From assembly GCF_018327705.1 (NCBI RefSeq), contig NZ_BNEM01000001.1, forward strand, positions 3,906,001 to 3,970,000: a stretch of DNA of 64,000 nt, given 5' to 3'. The stretch's first letter is position 1, and each line of letters begins with the position of its first letter. Below, piece after piece: positions 52,736 to 62,435 of the stretch. The translations under genes and the position numbers were made by a program. The notes under the pieces were generated by a model. That model saw only the letters and a list, made by a program, of their open reading frames with translations, made no database searches and had not been told where the DNA came from. Source of the stretch: Catellatospora sp. TT07R-123 (GTDB taxonomy: Bacteria; Actinomycetota; Actinomycetes; Mycobacteriales; Micromonosporaceae).

Positions 52736-54475
52736 TTACGACTGCCAGGAGCGCCAGAGGGCGGCGTAGGAGCCGTCCGCCGCGACCAGTTCGTCGTGGG
52801 AGCCCAGTTCGGCGATGCGGCCGTCCTCGACCACCGCGACGCGGTCGGCGTCGTGGGCGGAGAACAGCCGGTGCGCGATCGCGACGACCGTACGCCCGTC
52901 CAGCACCGCCGCCAGCGAGCGCTCCAGGTGCCGGGCGGCGCGCGGGTCGATCAGCGACGTGGCCTCGTCGAGCACCAGCGTGTGCGGATCGGCCAGCACC
53001 AGCCGGGCCAGCGCGAGCTGCTGCGCCTGCGCCGGGGACACCTCGTGCCGGCCGCTGCCGACCTCGGTGTCCAGCCCGGCGGGCAGCTCGTCGACCCAGC
53101 CCAGCGCGTCCACCGCGACCAGGGCGGCGCGGATGTCGCCGTCGGACGCCTCCGGCCGGGCCAGGGCGAGGTTGTCGCGCAGCGTACCGGTGAAGACGTG
53201 GTGTTCCTGGGTGACCAGGGCGACGTGCCCGCGCAGCTGCTCCAGCGGCAGCTCCACCAGCGGCGCCCCGCCGACGGCGATGGTGCCGGTGCGCGGGGCG
53301 TCGATGCCCGCCAGCAGCCGGCCCAGCGTCGACTTGCCCGCCCCGGACGGCCCGACGACCGCCAGCCGCTCCCCCGGCGCCAGGGTCAGGTCGACCCCGT
53401 GCAGCACGTCGCGGCCCTCGGTGTACGCGTACCGCACGTCGGTCGCGGTGAGCCGCTCGGAGTCCGGCACCGCCCCGGTGACGGCCCGGTCGTCGCCGAT
53501 CTCGGCCACGCCCAGCAGCCGGGCCAGCGACGCCGCGCCGACCTGGAGCTCGTCGGCCCAGCCGAGCAGCCGGTCGACCGGCTCGATGAGCTGCTGCACC
53601 AGGAACACCGCAGTGACGACCTGGCCCAGCTCGACCCAGCCCTGGGTGTAGCACCAGCCGCCGAAGAACAGCGTGGCGACGACCGGGGTGGTGAAGCCCA
53701 GGTCGACGACGGGCCAGAAGACGGTGCGCAGGTTCAGCGTGGCGGTCTCGGCCTTGAACTGCTCGTGCAGGTCGCGGTCGGTGCGGCGGCGACGGCGCGC
53801 GACCGTGCCCAGCGCCTCGGTGGTGCGGGCGCCGTCGAGGGTCTCGGTCAGCCCGTCGATGACCTCGGCGGAGGCGGCGTTCTCGCGCAGGTACGCCTTG
53901 GTGGCGCGACGGAAGTACCAGCGGGACGCCGCGACGATGAACGGGACGCCGACCAGGCAGCCGATCGCCAGCACCGGCGACAGCCAGACCAGCGCGCCCG
54001 CGGTGAGCACCAGGGTGACCAGCGCGATCAGGGTCTCCGGCACGCCGCGGCGGACGCTGTGCGACAGCTGCGCCACGTCGCGGCTGGTCCGGGTGACCAG
54101 GTCGCCGGTGCCCGCCCGCTCCACGGTGGACAGCGGGATGGCCAGCACCCGGTCGACGAACTCCTCGCGCAGCTCGGCGAGCACCCGCTCGCCCAGGTTG
54201 GCCGAGGAGAACGCGGCGAAGCGCACCAGCACCGCCTGCACGACGACGAAGGTGACCAGCCCGATCGCGATCCGGTCGATCGAGCCGACGCCGGTGCCCT
54301 TCTGGATCCCGTCCACCAGCCGCCCCAGCAGGTACGGCGTGACCAGGCCCGCCAGGGCGGCCAGGCCGTGCAGGCCGATGACGGCCGACAGCTGGCCCGG
54401 GTGGCGCGACATCAGCCTGCGGGCATACCGGCGGACCGCCGCGGTGTCCGCCACGGGCAGCACGACGCGTGCCAT
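52736..54475 (-). CDS. ABC exporter half-transporter with complete ATP-binding residues
   Basis: This 579-residue protein has six membrane helices (about 25-300) and a nucleotide-binding domain. Walker A GPSGAGKST (375-383), Q-loop Gln 423, Walker B with catalytic Glu (LVLDE, 500-504) and H-loop His 535 are intact. The signature, however, is VSPAQ (479-483) instead of LSGGQ. It begins at ATG 54475, overlapping the partner's stop by one base (TGATG). It can build one working ATP site using its own Walker A and the partner's LSGGQ-type motif. Substrate unknown. Confidence 0.9.
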   Translation of the reverse strand: MARVVLPVADTAAVRRYARRLMSRHPGQLSAVIGLHGLAALAGLVTPYLLGRLVDGIQKGTGVGSIDRIAIGLVTFVVVQAVLVRFAAFSSANLGERVLAELREEFVDRVLAIPLSTVERAGTGDLVTRTSRDVAQLSHSVRRGVPETLIALVTLVLTAGALVWLSPVLAIGCLVGVPFIVAASRWYFRRATKAYLRENAASAEVIDGLTETLDGARTTEALGTVARRRRRTDRDLHEQFKAETATLNLRTVFWPVVDLGFTTPVVATLFFGGWCYTQGWVELGQVVTAVFLVQQLIEPVDRLLGWADELQVGAASLARLLGVAEIGDDRAVTGAVPDSERLTATDVRYAYTEGRDVLHGVDLTLAPGERLAVVGPSGAGKSTLGRLLAGIDAPRTGTIAVGGAPLVELPLEQLRGHVALVTQEHHVFTGTLRDNLALARPEASDGDIRAALVAVDALGWVDELPAGLDTEVGSGRHEVSPAQAQQLALARLVLADPHTLVLDEATSLIDPRAARHLERSLAAVLDGRTVVAIAHRLFSAHDADRVAVVEDGRIAELGSHDELVAADGSYAALWRSWQS

Positions 54476-56184
54476 CAGTCCACACTCCTCGTGACCACGG
54501 CCCGGTAGCGGGGCTCGCTCGACAGCAGTTCGCGGTGGGTGCCCTCGGCCGTGACCTTGCCGTCCTCGACGAAGACGACGTGGTCGGCCCGGTCCAGCAG
54601 CAGCGGGCTGGTGCTGGCGATCAGGGTGGTGCGCCCGGCGCGGGCGGCGCCGAGGCGCTGCGCGATCCGGGCCTCGGTGTGCGCGTCGACGGCGCTCGTC
54701 GGCTCCACCATGATCAGGATCGGCGGGTCGGACAGCAGCGCGCGGGCCAGCCGCAGCCGCTGCTGCTGGCCGCCGGAGAACTCGCGGCCGCGCTCGGCGA
54801 CGAACGAGTCCAGCCCGTCGGGCAGCGCCTCGACGATGTCCTCGGCGCTGGCCGCGTGCAGCGCGGCGGTGATCCGGGCGTCGTCGGCCTGGCCGGGCTC
54901 GCAGCCGTGGTCGAGCTCGTCGCGCAGCGGACCGCTGAACAGGCGCGCGTTGTTGTCGGCGACCATGACACGGGCACGCACGTCGGTGCGGGTGGCCGCC
55001 GACAGCGGCACGCCGCCCAGCGTCACCTCGCCCTCGGCGTACCGGCCGAGCCGGTCGGCGATCTCGATGGCGTCCTCGGGGCGGTCTGCGGCCAGCATCG
55101 TCAGCGCGCCGGGGCGCAGCGACAGGCCGGAACGGACGTCGGCCAGCACCCCGGCCTCGGGCAGCGCGACCGGCTGCGCCGGGTCGGCGATCTCCGGCTC
55201 CAGGCGCAGCACCTTGAGCACCCGGCCCGCCGAGACGTGGCCGCGGGTCATCTTGTCCAGCATCTCGGCCAGGGTGCGCATCGGCACGACCAGGAACGCG
55301 GCGTACCCGTAGAAGCTCGCGAGCTCCCCCGCGGTGATCTCCCCGGCGGCGGCGTAGCGGGCGCCCAGCCAGGTGACCAGGGCCAGGAACAGTCCCGGCA
55401 TCAGCACCTGGATCGCCTCCAGCAGCGAGTCGACCCGCCCGGCGCGTACGCCCGCGGCCCGCAGCAGTTGCGACTGCTCCCGGTAGCGGGCCGAGAAGAC
55501 CTGCTCGCCGCCGATGCCGCGCAGCACCCGCAGCCCGGCCACGATGTCGGTGGCCCGCCCGGTCAGCGCGCCCTGCTGGTCGCGGTATGCCTGCTGGCGC
55601 CGGTGCAGCGGCTTGATGAGCAGGCTGACCACGGCCATCTGCACCGGCACGCCGATCAGCACCACCAGGCCGAGCTTGACCGAGGAGGTCAGCAGGATCG
55701 TGGTCACCACGATCAGGGTGATCACCGCCGCCGAGCCGCGCGCGGTGATGTCCAGCGCGTGGCCGATGTGGCTGGTGTCGGCGGCGCCGATGGCCACGAC
55801 CTCGCCGGTGGCCAGCCGCTTGGGCAGCGTGGCGCCCAGCTTGTTGGCGTGCGCGACGGTGATCTGGACGGTGCGGAAGCTCGACGCCATCCAGTTGAAG
55901 ACCGCGTTGCGGTGGCGCATGATGCCCGCCGCCGCCTGCACGAGCCCCAGCAGCAGGAAAGCCCCGGCCCAGCGGGCCAGGGCGGTGGTGTCGCGGCTGG
56001 TGACTCCGGCGTCGATGGCCTTGCCGATGACCATCGGGATCAGCGCGCCGGTGACCATCCAGACGATGCCGAACATCATGCCGAAGGCGATGGTGCGCCA
56101 CTGCTGCTTGGCCAGCCACCACAGATAGTGGGCGGCTGACCTGCTGTCCGGTGTGCCGGGATCGGCGAAAGGTAAGGAACGCAT
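54475..56184 (-). CDS. ABC exporter half-transporter with degenerate Walker A and B
   Basis: This 569-residue protein has six helices in its first ~320 residues and a nucleotide-binding domain with a good signature FSGGQ (469-473). The Walker A is lost (TMLAADRPEDAIE near 362-374 has no GxxGxGKS). Walker B Asp is Val (ILIMVEPTS), and the H-loop His is missing (LIASTSPLL). It therefore cannot bind ATP at its own site, but supplies the signature that completes the partner's site. Heterodimeric exporters with one degenerate site are known; here the loss is extreme. It is encoded first in the pair. Confidence 0.9.
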   Translation of the reverse strand: MRSLPFADPGTPDSRSAAHYLWWLAKQQWRTIAFGMMFGIVWMVTGALIPMVIGKAIDAGVTSRDTTALARWAGAFLLLGLVQAAAGIMRHRNAVFNWMASSFRTVQITVAHANKLGATLPKRLATGEVVAIGAADTSHIGHALDITARGSAAVITLIVVTTILLTSSVKLGLVVLIGVPVQMAVVSLLIKPLHRRQQAYRDQQGALTGRATDIVAGLRVLRGIGGEQVFSARYREQSQLLRAAGVRAGRVDSLLEAIQVLMPGLFLALVTWLGARYAAAGEITAGELASFYGYAAFLVVPMRTLAEMLDKMTRGHVSAGRVLKVLRLEPEIADPAQPVALPEAGVLADVRSGLSLRPGALTMLAADRPEDAIEIADRLGRYAEGEVTLGGVPLSAATRTDVRARVMVADNNARLFSGPLRDELDHGCEPGQADDARITAALHAASAEDIVEALPDGLDSFVAERGREFSGGQQQRLRLARALLSDPPILIMVEPTSAVDAHTEARIAQRLGAARAGRTTLIASTSPLLLDRADHVVFVEDGKVTAEGTHRELLSSEPRYRAVVTRSVD

Positions 56185-56281
56185 AGCGGCGATGAACTTA
56201 CTCGCCGGACCCCGCGCCGCGCCACCGATTATTTACCGCCTTTTGTGGATGATCAACGCAATTGTCACCCGGACGGCGTGG

Positions 56282-56968
56282 TCATTCGAAGCGCCAGCCC
56301 GGCAGCTCGGCGAGGCTGCCGACGGTCGCCCCGGTCCAGGTCGGGTCGGTGTCGGCGAACTCGGTGGTGCGCACCGCGCGCATGCCCAGCGCCACCGCCG
56401 CCGCCAGCTCGCCGCTGTCGCCGTCGCCGACGTACAGGCAGTCCTGCGGGGCGACGCCCAGGTCGCCGCAGACCTTGAGGAAGATGACCGGGTCCGGCTT
56501 GGTCACGCCGAGCTCGCACGAGAAGCCCGCCGCCGTGAAGCGCGGCGCCATCGGCTGGCCCGGCCACAGCGTCACCGTCTCCGCCGAGCAGTTGCTGACC
56601 AGGCCCAGCCGGTGCCCGCGGGCCCGCAGCGCGTCCAGCACCGACAGCGTCGCGGCGCTGGGCCACAGCACCTCGCGGGTGAACCGCAGCCGGGTCACCT
56701 CCGCGAAGCGCACCTGCGCCGAGGTCGGCTCGCCGCCCAGCCGGTGCGCCAGCGTACGGATGGTCTCGTCGAGGTTGCCGAGCTCGCCGCGCATCCGCTC
56801 CCGCATCGTGCCGCGGAACAGCACCGCGAACGCGTCCGCGTCGACGCCGAGCGCGCGGCCCATCTGGCGGCTGACCTCGTCGCGCGCCGCCTGCGGGCGG
56901 TCGGGCACCAGTGTCTGGAAGAGGTCGAAGAGCACCACGCCGCGCTGCGCGTTCCGGTAGTCCAGCAC
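56282..56968 (-). CDS. HAD superfamily hydrolase
   Basis: This 228-residue protein starts at GTG 56968. Motif I is VLFDLFQTLVP, with the nucleophile Asp but Phe at the position of the usual second Asp (DxDxT). Motif II LGLVSNCSAE, motif III Lys in LGVTKPDP, and motif IV YVGDGDSGEL are present. A helical cap lies between motifs I and II. Replacing the general acid Asp is seen in haloacid dehalogenase-type members, so it may be a phosphatase of altered chemistry or a dehalogenase-like enzyme. The substrate is unknown. Confidence 0.82.
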   Translation of the reverse strand: MLDYRNAQRGVVLFDLFQTLVPDRPQAARDEVSRQMGRALGVDADAFAVLFRGTMRERMRGELGNLDETIRTLAHRLGGEPTSAQVRFAEVTRLRFTREVLWPSAATLSVLDALRARGHRLGLVSNCSAETVTLWPGQPMAPRFTAAGFSCELGVTKPDPVIFLKVCGDLGVAPQDCLYVGDGDSGELAAAVALGMRAVRTTEFADTDPTWTGATVGSLAELPGWRFE

Positions 56969-57038
56969 GCGCGCAGGCTACCGGAGTCGATGGCCGAAGG
57001 GGACTCCTCCGCATCGGCAGATCCGCTGCTGGCACGCG

Positions 57039-58658
57039 TCACGCCGGTGGCGGCACAGGCTCTGCGGGCATCGGGCGCAGGTAGCGCTGCCGCGGCCCCG
57101 GCACCCCGTCGGCGACGGCGAAACGGGCCTTGAGCAGGGCCGGCGCACCCGGCTGCGACACCCGGTCCAGGGTGAGGAAGTCGGCGGTCAGCTCGGCTGC
57201 GGTGAGCGTGGCGCGTACGAAGCCGCGCTGGTTGTTGTGGAAGCGCAGGTGCGGGTTGTTCGCGAAGAACGGGTGCGCCGACGGCTCCGAGTCCACGCCG
57301 TCCCCGCCGGTCGTCAGCGACGTGGCCACCAGTTCCGAGCCGACGGCCGGGGCGTGCGGGTCGTCGAAGTCGCGTTTGACGTCGCTGGCCCAGTGCGAGT
57401 GCACGTCCCCGGTGAGCACCACGGCGTTGCGCACGTGCGCCCAGGCGTCGACGACCCGGCCGCGGCAGGCGGCGTACCCGTCCCAGGCGTCCATGCTGGT
57501 GCTCCTGGTCGCGTCCGGGTTCTTGTCCCGCTGCGAGAAGAAGACCTGCTGGCCCAGAATGTCCCAGCCCGCGGTGCTGGCCGCCAGCCCGCCGAGCAGC
57601 CAGCGCTCCTGGTCGGCGCCGAGGATGGTGCGCGCGGGGTCCATGGCCTGCGGGCAGATCCGGTAGCCGTCGCCGCAGGCCTGGTCGTCGCGGAACTGGC
57701 GCGTGTCGAGCAGGTGGAACGTGGCCAGCCGCCCCCAGCCGACCCGGCGGAACAGCCGCAGCGTGCTCGCCGGGACCCCGGGCACCGGCACGGCCGCCGC
57801 CCGCAGCGGCATGTTCTCGTAGTACGCCCGCAGCGCCGCGTCGCGCCGGGCCGGGAACGCCGGATCGGGCTGCATCGGCGTCAGCCCGGCCCAGTTGTTG
57901 GCGACCTCGTGGTCGTCGGGCACCGCCAGCCACGGTGCCGTCGCGTGCGCCGCCTGGAGGTCCGGGTCCAGCTTGTACTGCGCGTGCCGCCGCCGGTAGT
58001 CGGCCAGCGTCCGGGTCTGCGGCGAGGTGTGGTCGCGGACGTTGCCGCTGGGGGCGTTGTAGTAGTGCGGGGCGTACTCGTAGATGTAGTCGCCCAGGTG
58101 CAGGATCAGCTCCGGCTCGGCCTCGGCGACCCGGCGGTAGCCGGTGAACCAGCCGTGCTCGTACTCGGCGCAGGACATGAAGGCGAAGGAGAGCAGTGCG
58201 GGCTGCTCGGCCGGGCGCGGGGCGGTGCGGGTGCGGCCCGTCGGCGAGTACCAGCCGCCGAGCCGGAACCGGTAGAAGTACTCCCGCCCCGGTTCCAGCC
58301 CCGACAGCTCCACGTGCACGCTGTGCGCCCAGGACGGCTCGGCCCAGGCGGTGCCCGACGCGGCGAGGCCGGCGAAGCGGTCGTCGGCGGCGACCTGCCA
58401 CTCCACCTCGTACGGCTGGTCGGCCATGCCGCCGCGGCCGTCCTCGTTCAGGGGTGAGCAGGCCAGCCGGGTCCAGATGACGAACCCATCCGGGGACGGG
58501 TCGCCCGAGGCCACGCCGAGGGTGAACGGGTCGGTGCGCGGTGCCAGCGTGCTGCCGCCCGGACCGCGCGCGATCGCGGGCGAGCCGAGCAGGGCCGCGG
58601 CGGCGGCCGATCCCAGCAGCAGAATGGTGCGGCGCGTGGCCCGGCCCGTGGTAGACAC
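57039..58658 (-). CDS. phoD: Alkaline phosphatase D (PhoD) family protein, Tat-exported
   Basis: This 539-residue protein starts at GTG 58658. It has a twin-arginine signal (ATRRTILLLG, then a hydrophobic core and an Ala-rich cleavage region). The N-terminal Fn-like domain (LGVASGDPSPDGFVIWTRL) and the metallophosphatase domain (MSCAEYEHGWFTGYR, LHLGDYIYEY, PDDHEVANNW, TGDVHSHWA) are characteristic of PhoD, which uses Fe and Ca and releases phosphate from diesters and monoesters outside the cell. It would be expressed under phosphate limitation; no PHO box could be assigned here. Confidence 0.93.
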   Translation of the reverse strand: MSTTGRATRRTILLLGSAAAAALLGSPAIARGPGGSTLAPRTDPFTLGVASGDPSPDGFVIWTRLACSPLNEDGRGGMADQPYEVEWQVAADDRFAGLAASGTAWAEPSWAHSVHVELSGLEPGREYFYRFRLGGWYSPTGRTRTAPRPAEQPALLSFAFMSCAEYEHGWFTGYRRVAEAEPELILHLGDYIYEYAPHYYNAPSGNVRDHTSPQTRTLADYRRRHAQYKLDPDLQAAHATAPWLAVPDDHEVANNWAGLTPMQPDPAFPARRDAALRAYYENMPLRAAAVPVPGVPASTLRLFRRVGWGRLATFHLLDTRQFRDDQACGDGYRICPQAMDPARTILGADQERWLLGGLAASTAGWDILGQQVFFSQRDKNPDATRSTSMDAWDGYAACRGRVVDAWAHVRNAVVLTGDVHSHWASDVKRDFDDPHAPAVGSELVATSLTTGGDGVDSEPSAHPFFANNPHLRFHNNQRGFVRATLTAAELTADFLTLDRVSQPGAPALLKARFAVADGVPGPRQRYLRPMPAEPVPPPA

Positions 58659-58716
58659 GTGCCCAGGATCGCTTGATCATGTAGCCGGTCCCGGGCACCA
58701 CGCCGACGAGCTGCGG

Positions 58717-58971
58717 TTACCGGTCCACCGGGGTGAAGTCCCAGACGTGCGCCGAGCGCGCGGCCAGCCCCTCGGGCGGGGCGGGCAGGTCCATCGGCTC
58801 GCCGCGCCAGCGGGAGATCACCACCACGCGCAGGTCGGTGGAGGAGAAGACCTCGCTGGCGACGTGCCGGGGCTCGACCTCCAGCCGCGGCACGGCCACG
58901 TCGCACACCCAGTTCAGCAGGTCGGTGAAGGAGCGCGGGTAGGCGCGCACCTCCCACATCCGCACGATCAC
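58717..58971 (-). CDS. Small conserved hypothetical protein downstream of tsaD
   Basis: This protein of about 84 residues (VIVRMWEVRAYPRSFTDLLNW) starts at GTG 58971 or ATG 58959. A longer frame overlaps the 3' end of tsaD and is unlikely. The second half has VEPRHVASEVFSSTDLRVVVISRWRG and ends in VWDFTPVDR. The pattern suits an antibiotic-biosynthesis-monooxygenase-like (ferredoxin-fold) domain, but this is a guess. It follows tsaD by 26 bases, on the same strand, so it may be the last gene of that operon. Confidence 0.65.
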   Translation of the reverse strand: MIVRMWEVRAYPRSFTDLLNWVCDVAVPRLEVEPRHVASEVFSSTDLRVVVISRWRGEPMDLPAPPEGLAARSAHVWDFTPVDR

Positions 58972-58997
58972 TTCGTCGTCCCCGGCATCGGGCAAAG

Positions 58998-60047
58998 CTA
59001 CACCCCCACAACGGTCAGGGGCATCGCGGAGTCGGCCGGGAAGTCCAGCTTGGACGGTATGGCTCCGGCGGCGACCAGATGCGAGCCGAGCGCGGCCACC
59101 ATGGCGCCGTTGTCGGTGCACAGCTTGGGCCGCGGCACCCGCACGGTGATGCCGTACTTCGCGGCCCGCTCGGCCGCCATCACCTTCAGCCGCGAGTTGG
59201 CCGCCACGCCGCCGCCCAGCACCAGGGTGTCGATGCCCTCGGCCCGGCAGGCGTCGATCGCCTTCATGGTCAGCACGTCGCAGACCGCGTCCTGGAACGC
59301 GGCGGCCACGTCGTTGACCGGCACCGGCTCGCCGGACCGCTCGCGCGCCTCGACCCAGCGGGCCACGGCGGTCTTCAGGCCGGAGAAGGAGAAGTCGAAC
59401 CGGTGCTCGACCAGGTCGCGGGGGCCGGTCAGGCCGCGCGGGAAGCTGATCGACAGCGGGTCGCCGTCGCGCGCCGCGCGGTCGATCGGCGGGCCGCCCG
59501 GGAACGGCATGCCCAGCAGCCGGGCCACCTTGTCGAACGCCTCCCCGGCCGCGTCGTCGATGGTCGCGCCCAGCGGCGTCACGCCCTTGGCCAGGTCGTC
59601 GACGCGCAACAGCGAGGAGTGGCCGCCGGAGACCAGCAGCGCGATCGCGGGCTCGGGCAGCGGCCCGTGCTCCAGGGTGTCCACCGCGACGTGCGCGGCC
59701 AGGTGGTTCACGCCGTAGATCGGCTTGTCGGCCGCCAGCGCCAGGCCCTTGGCCCCGGCGACGCCGACCAGCAGCGCCCCGGCCAGGCCGGGACCAGCGG
59801 TCACCGCGATGGCGTCGATGTCGGCCAGGGTCACCCCGGCCTCGTCCAGGGCCCGGTGCAGCGTCGGCACCAGGGCCTCCAGGTGCGCCCGGCTGGCCAC
59901 CTCGGGCACCACGCCGCCGTAACGGGCGTGCTCGTCCACGCTGGAGGCGAGCGCGTCGGCGAGCAGCGTGTGCCCGCGGACGATGCCGACGCCGGTCTCG
60001 TCGCAGCTGCTCTCGATCCCGAGCACCAGCGGTTCGTTGATGGTCAT
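58998..60047 (-). CDS. tsaD: tRNA N6-adenosine threonylcarbamoyltransferase
   Basis: This 349-residue ASKHA-fold enzyme transfers threonylcarbamoyl to A37 of ANN-decoding tRNAs with TsaB and TsaE. It shows the N-terminal [15 protein letters not shown], the metal-binding [14 protein letters not shown] and [12 protein letters not shown]. Its start is two bases after the rimI stop, so tsaB-rimI-tsaD is one operon. Confidence 0.97.
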   Translation of the reverse strand: MTINEPLVLGIESSCDETGVGIVRGHTLLADALASSVDEHARYGGVVPEVASRAHLEALVPTLHRALDEAGVTLADIDAIAVTAGPGLAGALLVGVAGAKGLALAADKPIYGVNHLAAHVAVDTLEHGPLPEPAIALLVSGGHSSLLRVDDLAKGVTPLGATIDDAAGEAFDKVARLLGMPFPGGPPIDRAARDGDPLSISFPRGLTGPRDLVEHRFDFSFSGLKTAVARWVEARERSGEPVPVNDVAAAFQDAVCDVLTMKAIDACRAEGIDTLVLGGGVAANSRLKVMAAERAAKYGITVRVPRPKLCTDNGAMVAALGSHLVAAGAIPSKLDFPADSAMPLTVVGV

Positions 60048-60049
60048 GC

Positions 60050-60490
60050 TCAGTCTTCGTCCCGTCTCATCACCAGGGCGTCGGTGTTGCTGGGCTGGTA
60101 GTAGCCGCGGCGCAACCCGATCACCTCGAAGCCGTGCGTGGCGTACAGCCGCTGCGCCGCCGCGTTGTCGGCGGCCACCTCCAGCAGCACCTGCTTGACG
60201 TGGTGGCGGCGGCCCTCGGCCAGCAGCGCCTCCATCAGAGCCCGGCCGATGCCGCGCCGCTGCGCGTCGCGGCGCACCGCGATGTTGTTGATCCAGCCCT
60301 CACCCTGCCCGACCGCGAGCCCGCCGTAGCCCAGCACGGCGCCGTCGTCGTCGGTGGCGATCAGGTAGTGGTGGCCGTTGGCCAGCTCGTTCCAGAACAT
60401 GGCGGCGGTCCACTGCTCGGCGCCGAACAGGTCGCCCTCGATCGGCAGCAGCTCCTCGATCTGCCACCAGCGCAGCCGGTCGATCTTCAT
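60050..60490 (-). CDS. rimI: Ribosomal-protein-S18-alanine N-acetyltransferase type GNAT
   Basis: This 146-residue GNAT enzyme starts at ATG 60490, overlapping tsaB by four bases (ATGA). The acetyl-CoA loop [14 protein letters not shown] and the C-terminal [15 protein letters not shown] are typical of RimI. In E. coli it acetylates ribosomal protein S18; in actinobacteria the targets may be broader. The frame upstream of 60490 that reads on to 61297 is a shadow of tsaB. Confidence 0.93.
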   Translation of the reverse strand: MKIDRLRWWQIEELLPIEGDLFGAEQWTAAMFWNELANGHHYLIATDDDGAVLGYGGLAVGQGEGWINNIAVRRDAQRRGIGRALMEALLAEGRRHHVKQVLLEVAADNAAAQRLYATHGFEVIGLRRGYYQPSNTDALVMRRDED

Positions 60491-61200
60491 CGGCGGCCCG
60501 CGGTGAGCTTGGCACCGGCCTCCGACTGCTCGGCGGGCGACAGCGCGGCCTTGCGCGCCGCCGGCTCGACCGCGTCGGGCCGACGCAGGTAGAGCGGGGT
60601 CAGCGGCTCGGTCGGGGCCTTGGCACGGACCCGCTCGGCGGCCAGCTCCGCCAGGGCCAGCGGATCCGGGTACAGGACGGCGCCGGGTGTGATCCCGAGC
60701 ACGTCGGCGTAGCGCTGCGCGCCCTCGCCTACGGCGTGGGTCACGCCGTAGGTCGTCAGCCGGTTGACGATGTCGGCGGGCTTGTCGACGGCCGGGCCGG
60801 TCAGCGCGGTGCCGTCGGCGTAGACGGCCCAGTAGACCTCGCGGCGGCGGGCGTCGGTCGCGACCAGGGCCTTTCCGGTGGTACGGGCACCGAACGCGTC
60901 GAGCGTGCACACGCCGTACGCCGGAATCCCGAGCCCGGCCTGGAACACCGCGGCCGTCATCAGCCCCACCCGCAGCCCCGTGAAGGGCCCGGGGCCGACC
61001 CCGGCCACCACCGCGCCCAGGTCCCGGGGCTTGGCCCCGGCCTCGGCGAGCACCGCGTCGATCTGCGGCGCGAGCAGCTCGCCATGGGCGCGCCCGTCCA
61101 CCGCCGCCCGCGCGGCCACCTGGCGGACCTCGTCCGCACCGATCTCCACCAGCGCGGCCGTCACCGCAGGGGTCGCCGTATCCACCACCAGCACCAGCAC
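60487..61200 (-). CDS. tsaB: tRNA threonylcarbamoyladenosine biosynthesis protein TsaB
   Basis: This 237-residue ASKHA-fold partner activates TsaD. MLVLVVDTATPAVTAALVE, GVGPGPFTGLRVGLMTA and VCTLDAFG are its recognisable segments. The C-terminal ~60 residues end in an Ala/Lys-rich tail. It is the first gene of the leftward operon and is divergent from alr, with 95 bases between them. Confidence 0.95.
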   Translation of the reverse strand: MLVLVVDTATPAVTAALVEIGADEVRQVAARAAVDGRAHGELLAPQIDAVLAEAGAKPRDLGAVVAGVGPGPFTGLRVGLMTAAVFQAGLGIPAYGVCTLDAFGARTTGKALVATDARRREVYWAVYADGTALTGPAVDKPADIVNRLTTYGVTHAVGEGAQRYADVLGITPGAVLYPDPLALAELAAERVRAKAPTEPLTPLYLRRPDAVEPAARKAALSPAEQSEAGAKLTAGRR

Positions 61201-61282
61201 CCCTCCACCCTACTGTCCCGCCCTCGGCGTCCCATCGAGCGCCGGGTCGCTGTGCCGCCGAAGTGGCCCGCGTACTGCTGGG

Positions 61283-61295
61283 TAGGCTGGTACGC
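61283..61295 (+). promoter_or_regulatory. Probable leaderless promoter of alr
   Basis: TAGGCT (61283-61288) stands exactly seven bases before ATG 61296, the spacing of a leaderless actinobacterial mRNA. No ribosome site precedes this ATG. A clear -35 is not seen. Confidence 0.55.
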
Positions 61296-62435
61296 ATGTG
61301 GCAGGCCGACGCTCAGTCCCAGGTCCTGGTCGACCTCGACGCGATCAGCGCGAATGTGCGGACGCTGCGCGCGGGCACGACGGCCCAGGTCATGGCCGTG
61401 GTCAAGGGCGACGGCTACGGGCACGGCATGGTCGCCGCCGCCCGCGCGGCGCTGCTCGGCGGCGCCTCCTGGCTCGGCGTGTGCACGCTGGAGGAGGCCT
61501 TCGGGCTGCGCGACGCGATGATCACCGCCCCGGTCCTGTCCTGGCTGTGGCTGCCCGGCCAGGCGCTGGCCCGCGCGATCGAGCGCGACGTGGACCTGAG
61601 CGTGGCCGGACAGGTGCACCTCGCCGCGGTCCTGGACGCGGCCCGCGAGTCCGGGCGCACCGCCCGCGTCCACCTCAAGATCGATACCGGGCTGTCCCGG
61701 GGCGGCGCCACCACGCTGGAGTGGCCGCAGCTGGTCGAGGCCGCCGCGAAGGCCCAGGCCGACGGGCTGGTCGAGATCGTCGGCATCTGGAGCCACTTCG
61801 TCTACGCCGACGCCCCCGGCCACGCCACCACCGACGCGCAGCTGGCCGCGTTCACCGAGGCGCTCGACACCGCGCAGCGGCTCGGCGTCGAACCGCAGCT
61901 GCGCCACATCGCCAACTCCGCGGCCGTGCTGACCCGCCCCGACACCCACTTCGACCTGGTCCGCCCCGGCATCGCCGTGTACGGACTGTCCCCCGTCGAC
62001 GACCCGGCCATCCGCGCCGCACTGCGCCCGGCGATGACCGCGCACGCGCGGGTGCTGCTGGTCAAGCGCCTGGCCGCCGGGCAGGGCATCTCGTACGGGC
62101 ACACGTACACCACCAGCCGCGACACCACCGTGGCGCTGGTGCCGCTCGGCTACGCCGACGGGGTGCCCCGGCACGCCTCCAACACCGGCCCGGTGCAGCT
62201 CAACGGCGGCCGGTTCACCGTCTCCGGCCGGGTCTGCATGGACCAGTTCGTGGTCGACGTCGGCGACACCGAGGTGGCCATCGGCGACGAGGTGGTGCTG
62301 TTCGGGCCGGGCGACCGGGGCGAGCCGACCGCCGACGACTGGGCCGAGGCCGTCGGCACCATCAACTACGAGATCGTCACCCGGTTCGGCAGCGTCCGGG
62401 TGCCCCGGGTCTACCGAGGTGGTTCCTCCTCATGA
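61296..62435 (+). CDS. alr: Alanine racemase
   Basis: This 379-residue PLP enzyme makes D-alanine for peptidoglycan. The PLP-binding Lys 37 is in AVVKGDGYGHG (commonly AVVKADAYGHG; the Ala to Gly change is unusual but next to the essential Lys). Later are HLKIDTGLSRGG and the catalytic Tyr of the C-terminal beta domain in GISYGHTY, then PLGYADGVPR and VCMDQFVVD. ATG 61296 fits the leaderless promoter; the frame extends upstream to 61263 without support. It is the first gene of a coupled set with a hydrolase and tsaE. Confidence 0.96.
   Translation: MWQADAQSQVLVDLDAISANVRTLRAGTTAQVMAVVKGDGYGHGMVAAARAALLGGASWLGVCTLEEAFGLRDAMITAPVLSWLWLPGQALARAIERDVDLSVAGQVHLAAVLDAARESGRTARVHLKIDTGLSRGGATTLEWPQLVEAAAKAQADGLVEIVGIWSHFVYADAPGHATTDAQLAAFTEALDTAQRLGVEPQLRHIANSAAVLTRPDTHFDLVRPGIAVYGLSPVDDPAIRAALRPAMTAHARVLLVKRLAAGQGISYGHTYTTSRDTTVALVPLGYADGVPRHASNTGPVQLNGGRFTVSGRVCMDQFVVDVGDTEVAIGDEVVLFGPGDRGEPTADDWAEAVGTINYEIVTRFGSVRVPRVYRGGSSS

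Noticed and set aside
52736..56122. A single 1128-codon minus-strand frame
   Set aside because: Its second half is the real exporter gene from 54475; its first half is the out-of-frame shadow of the partner gene. It is not a fused transporter.
58972..59121. Longer start for the small protein after tsaD
   Set aside because: The extension lies inside the tsaD 3' end in another frame and is Arg-rich shadow sequence.
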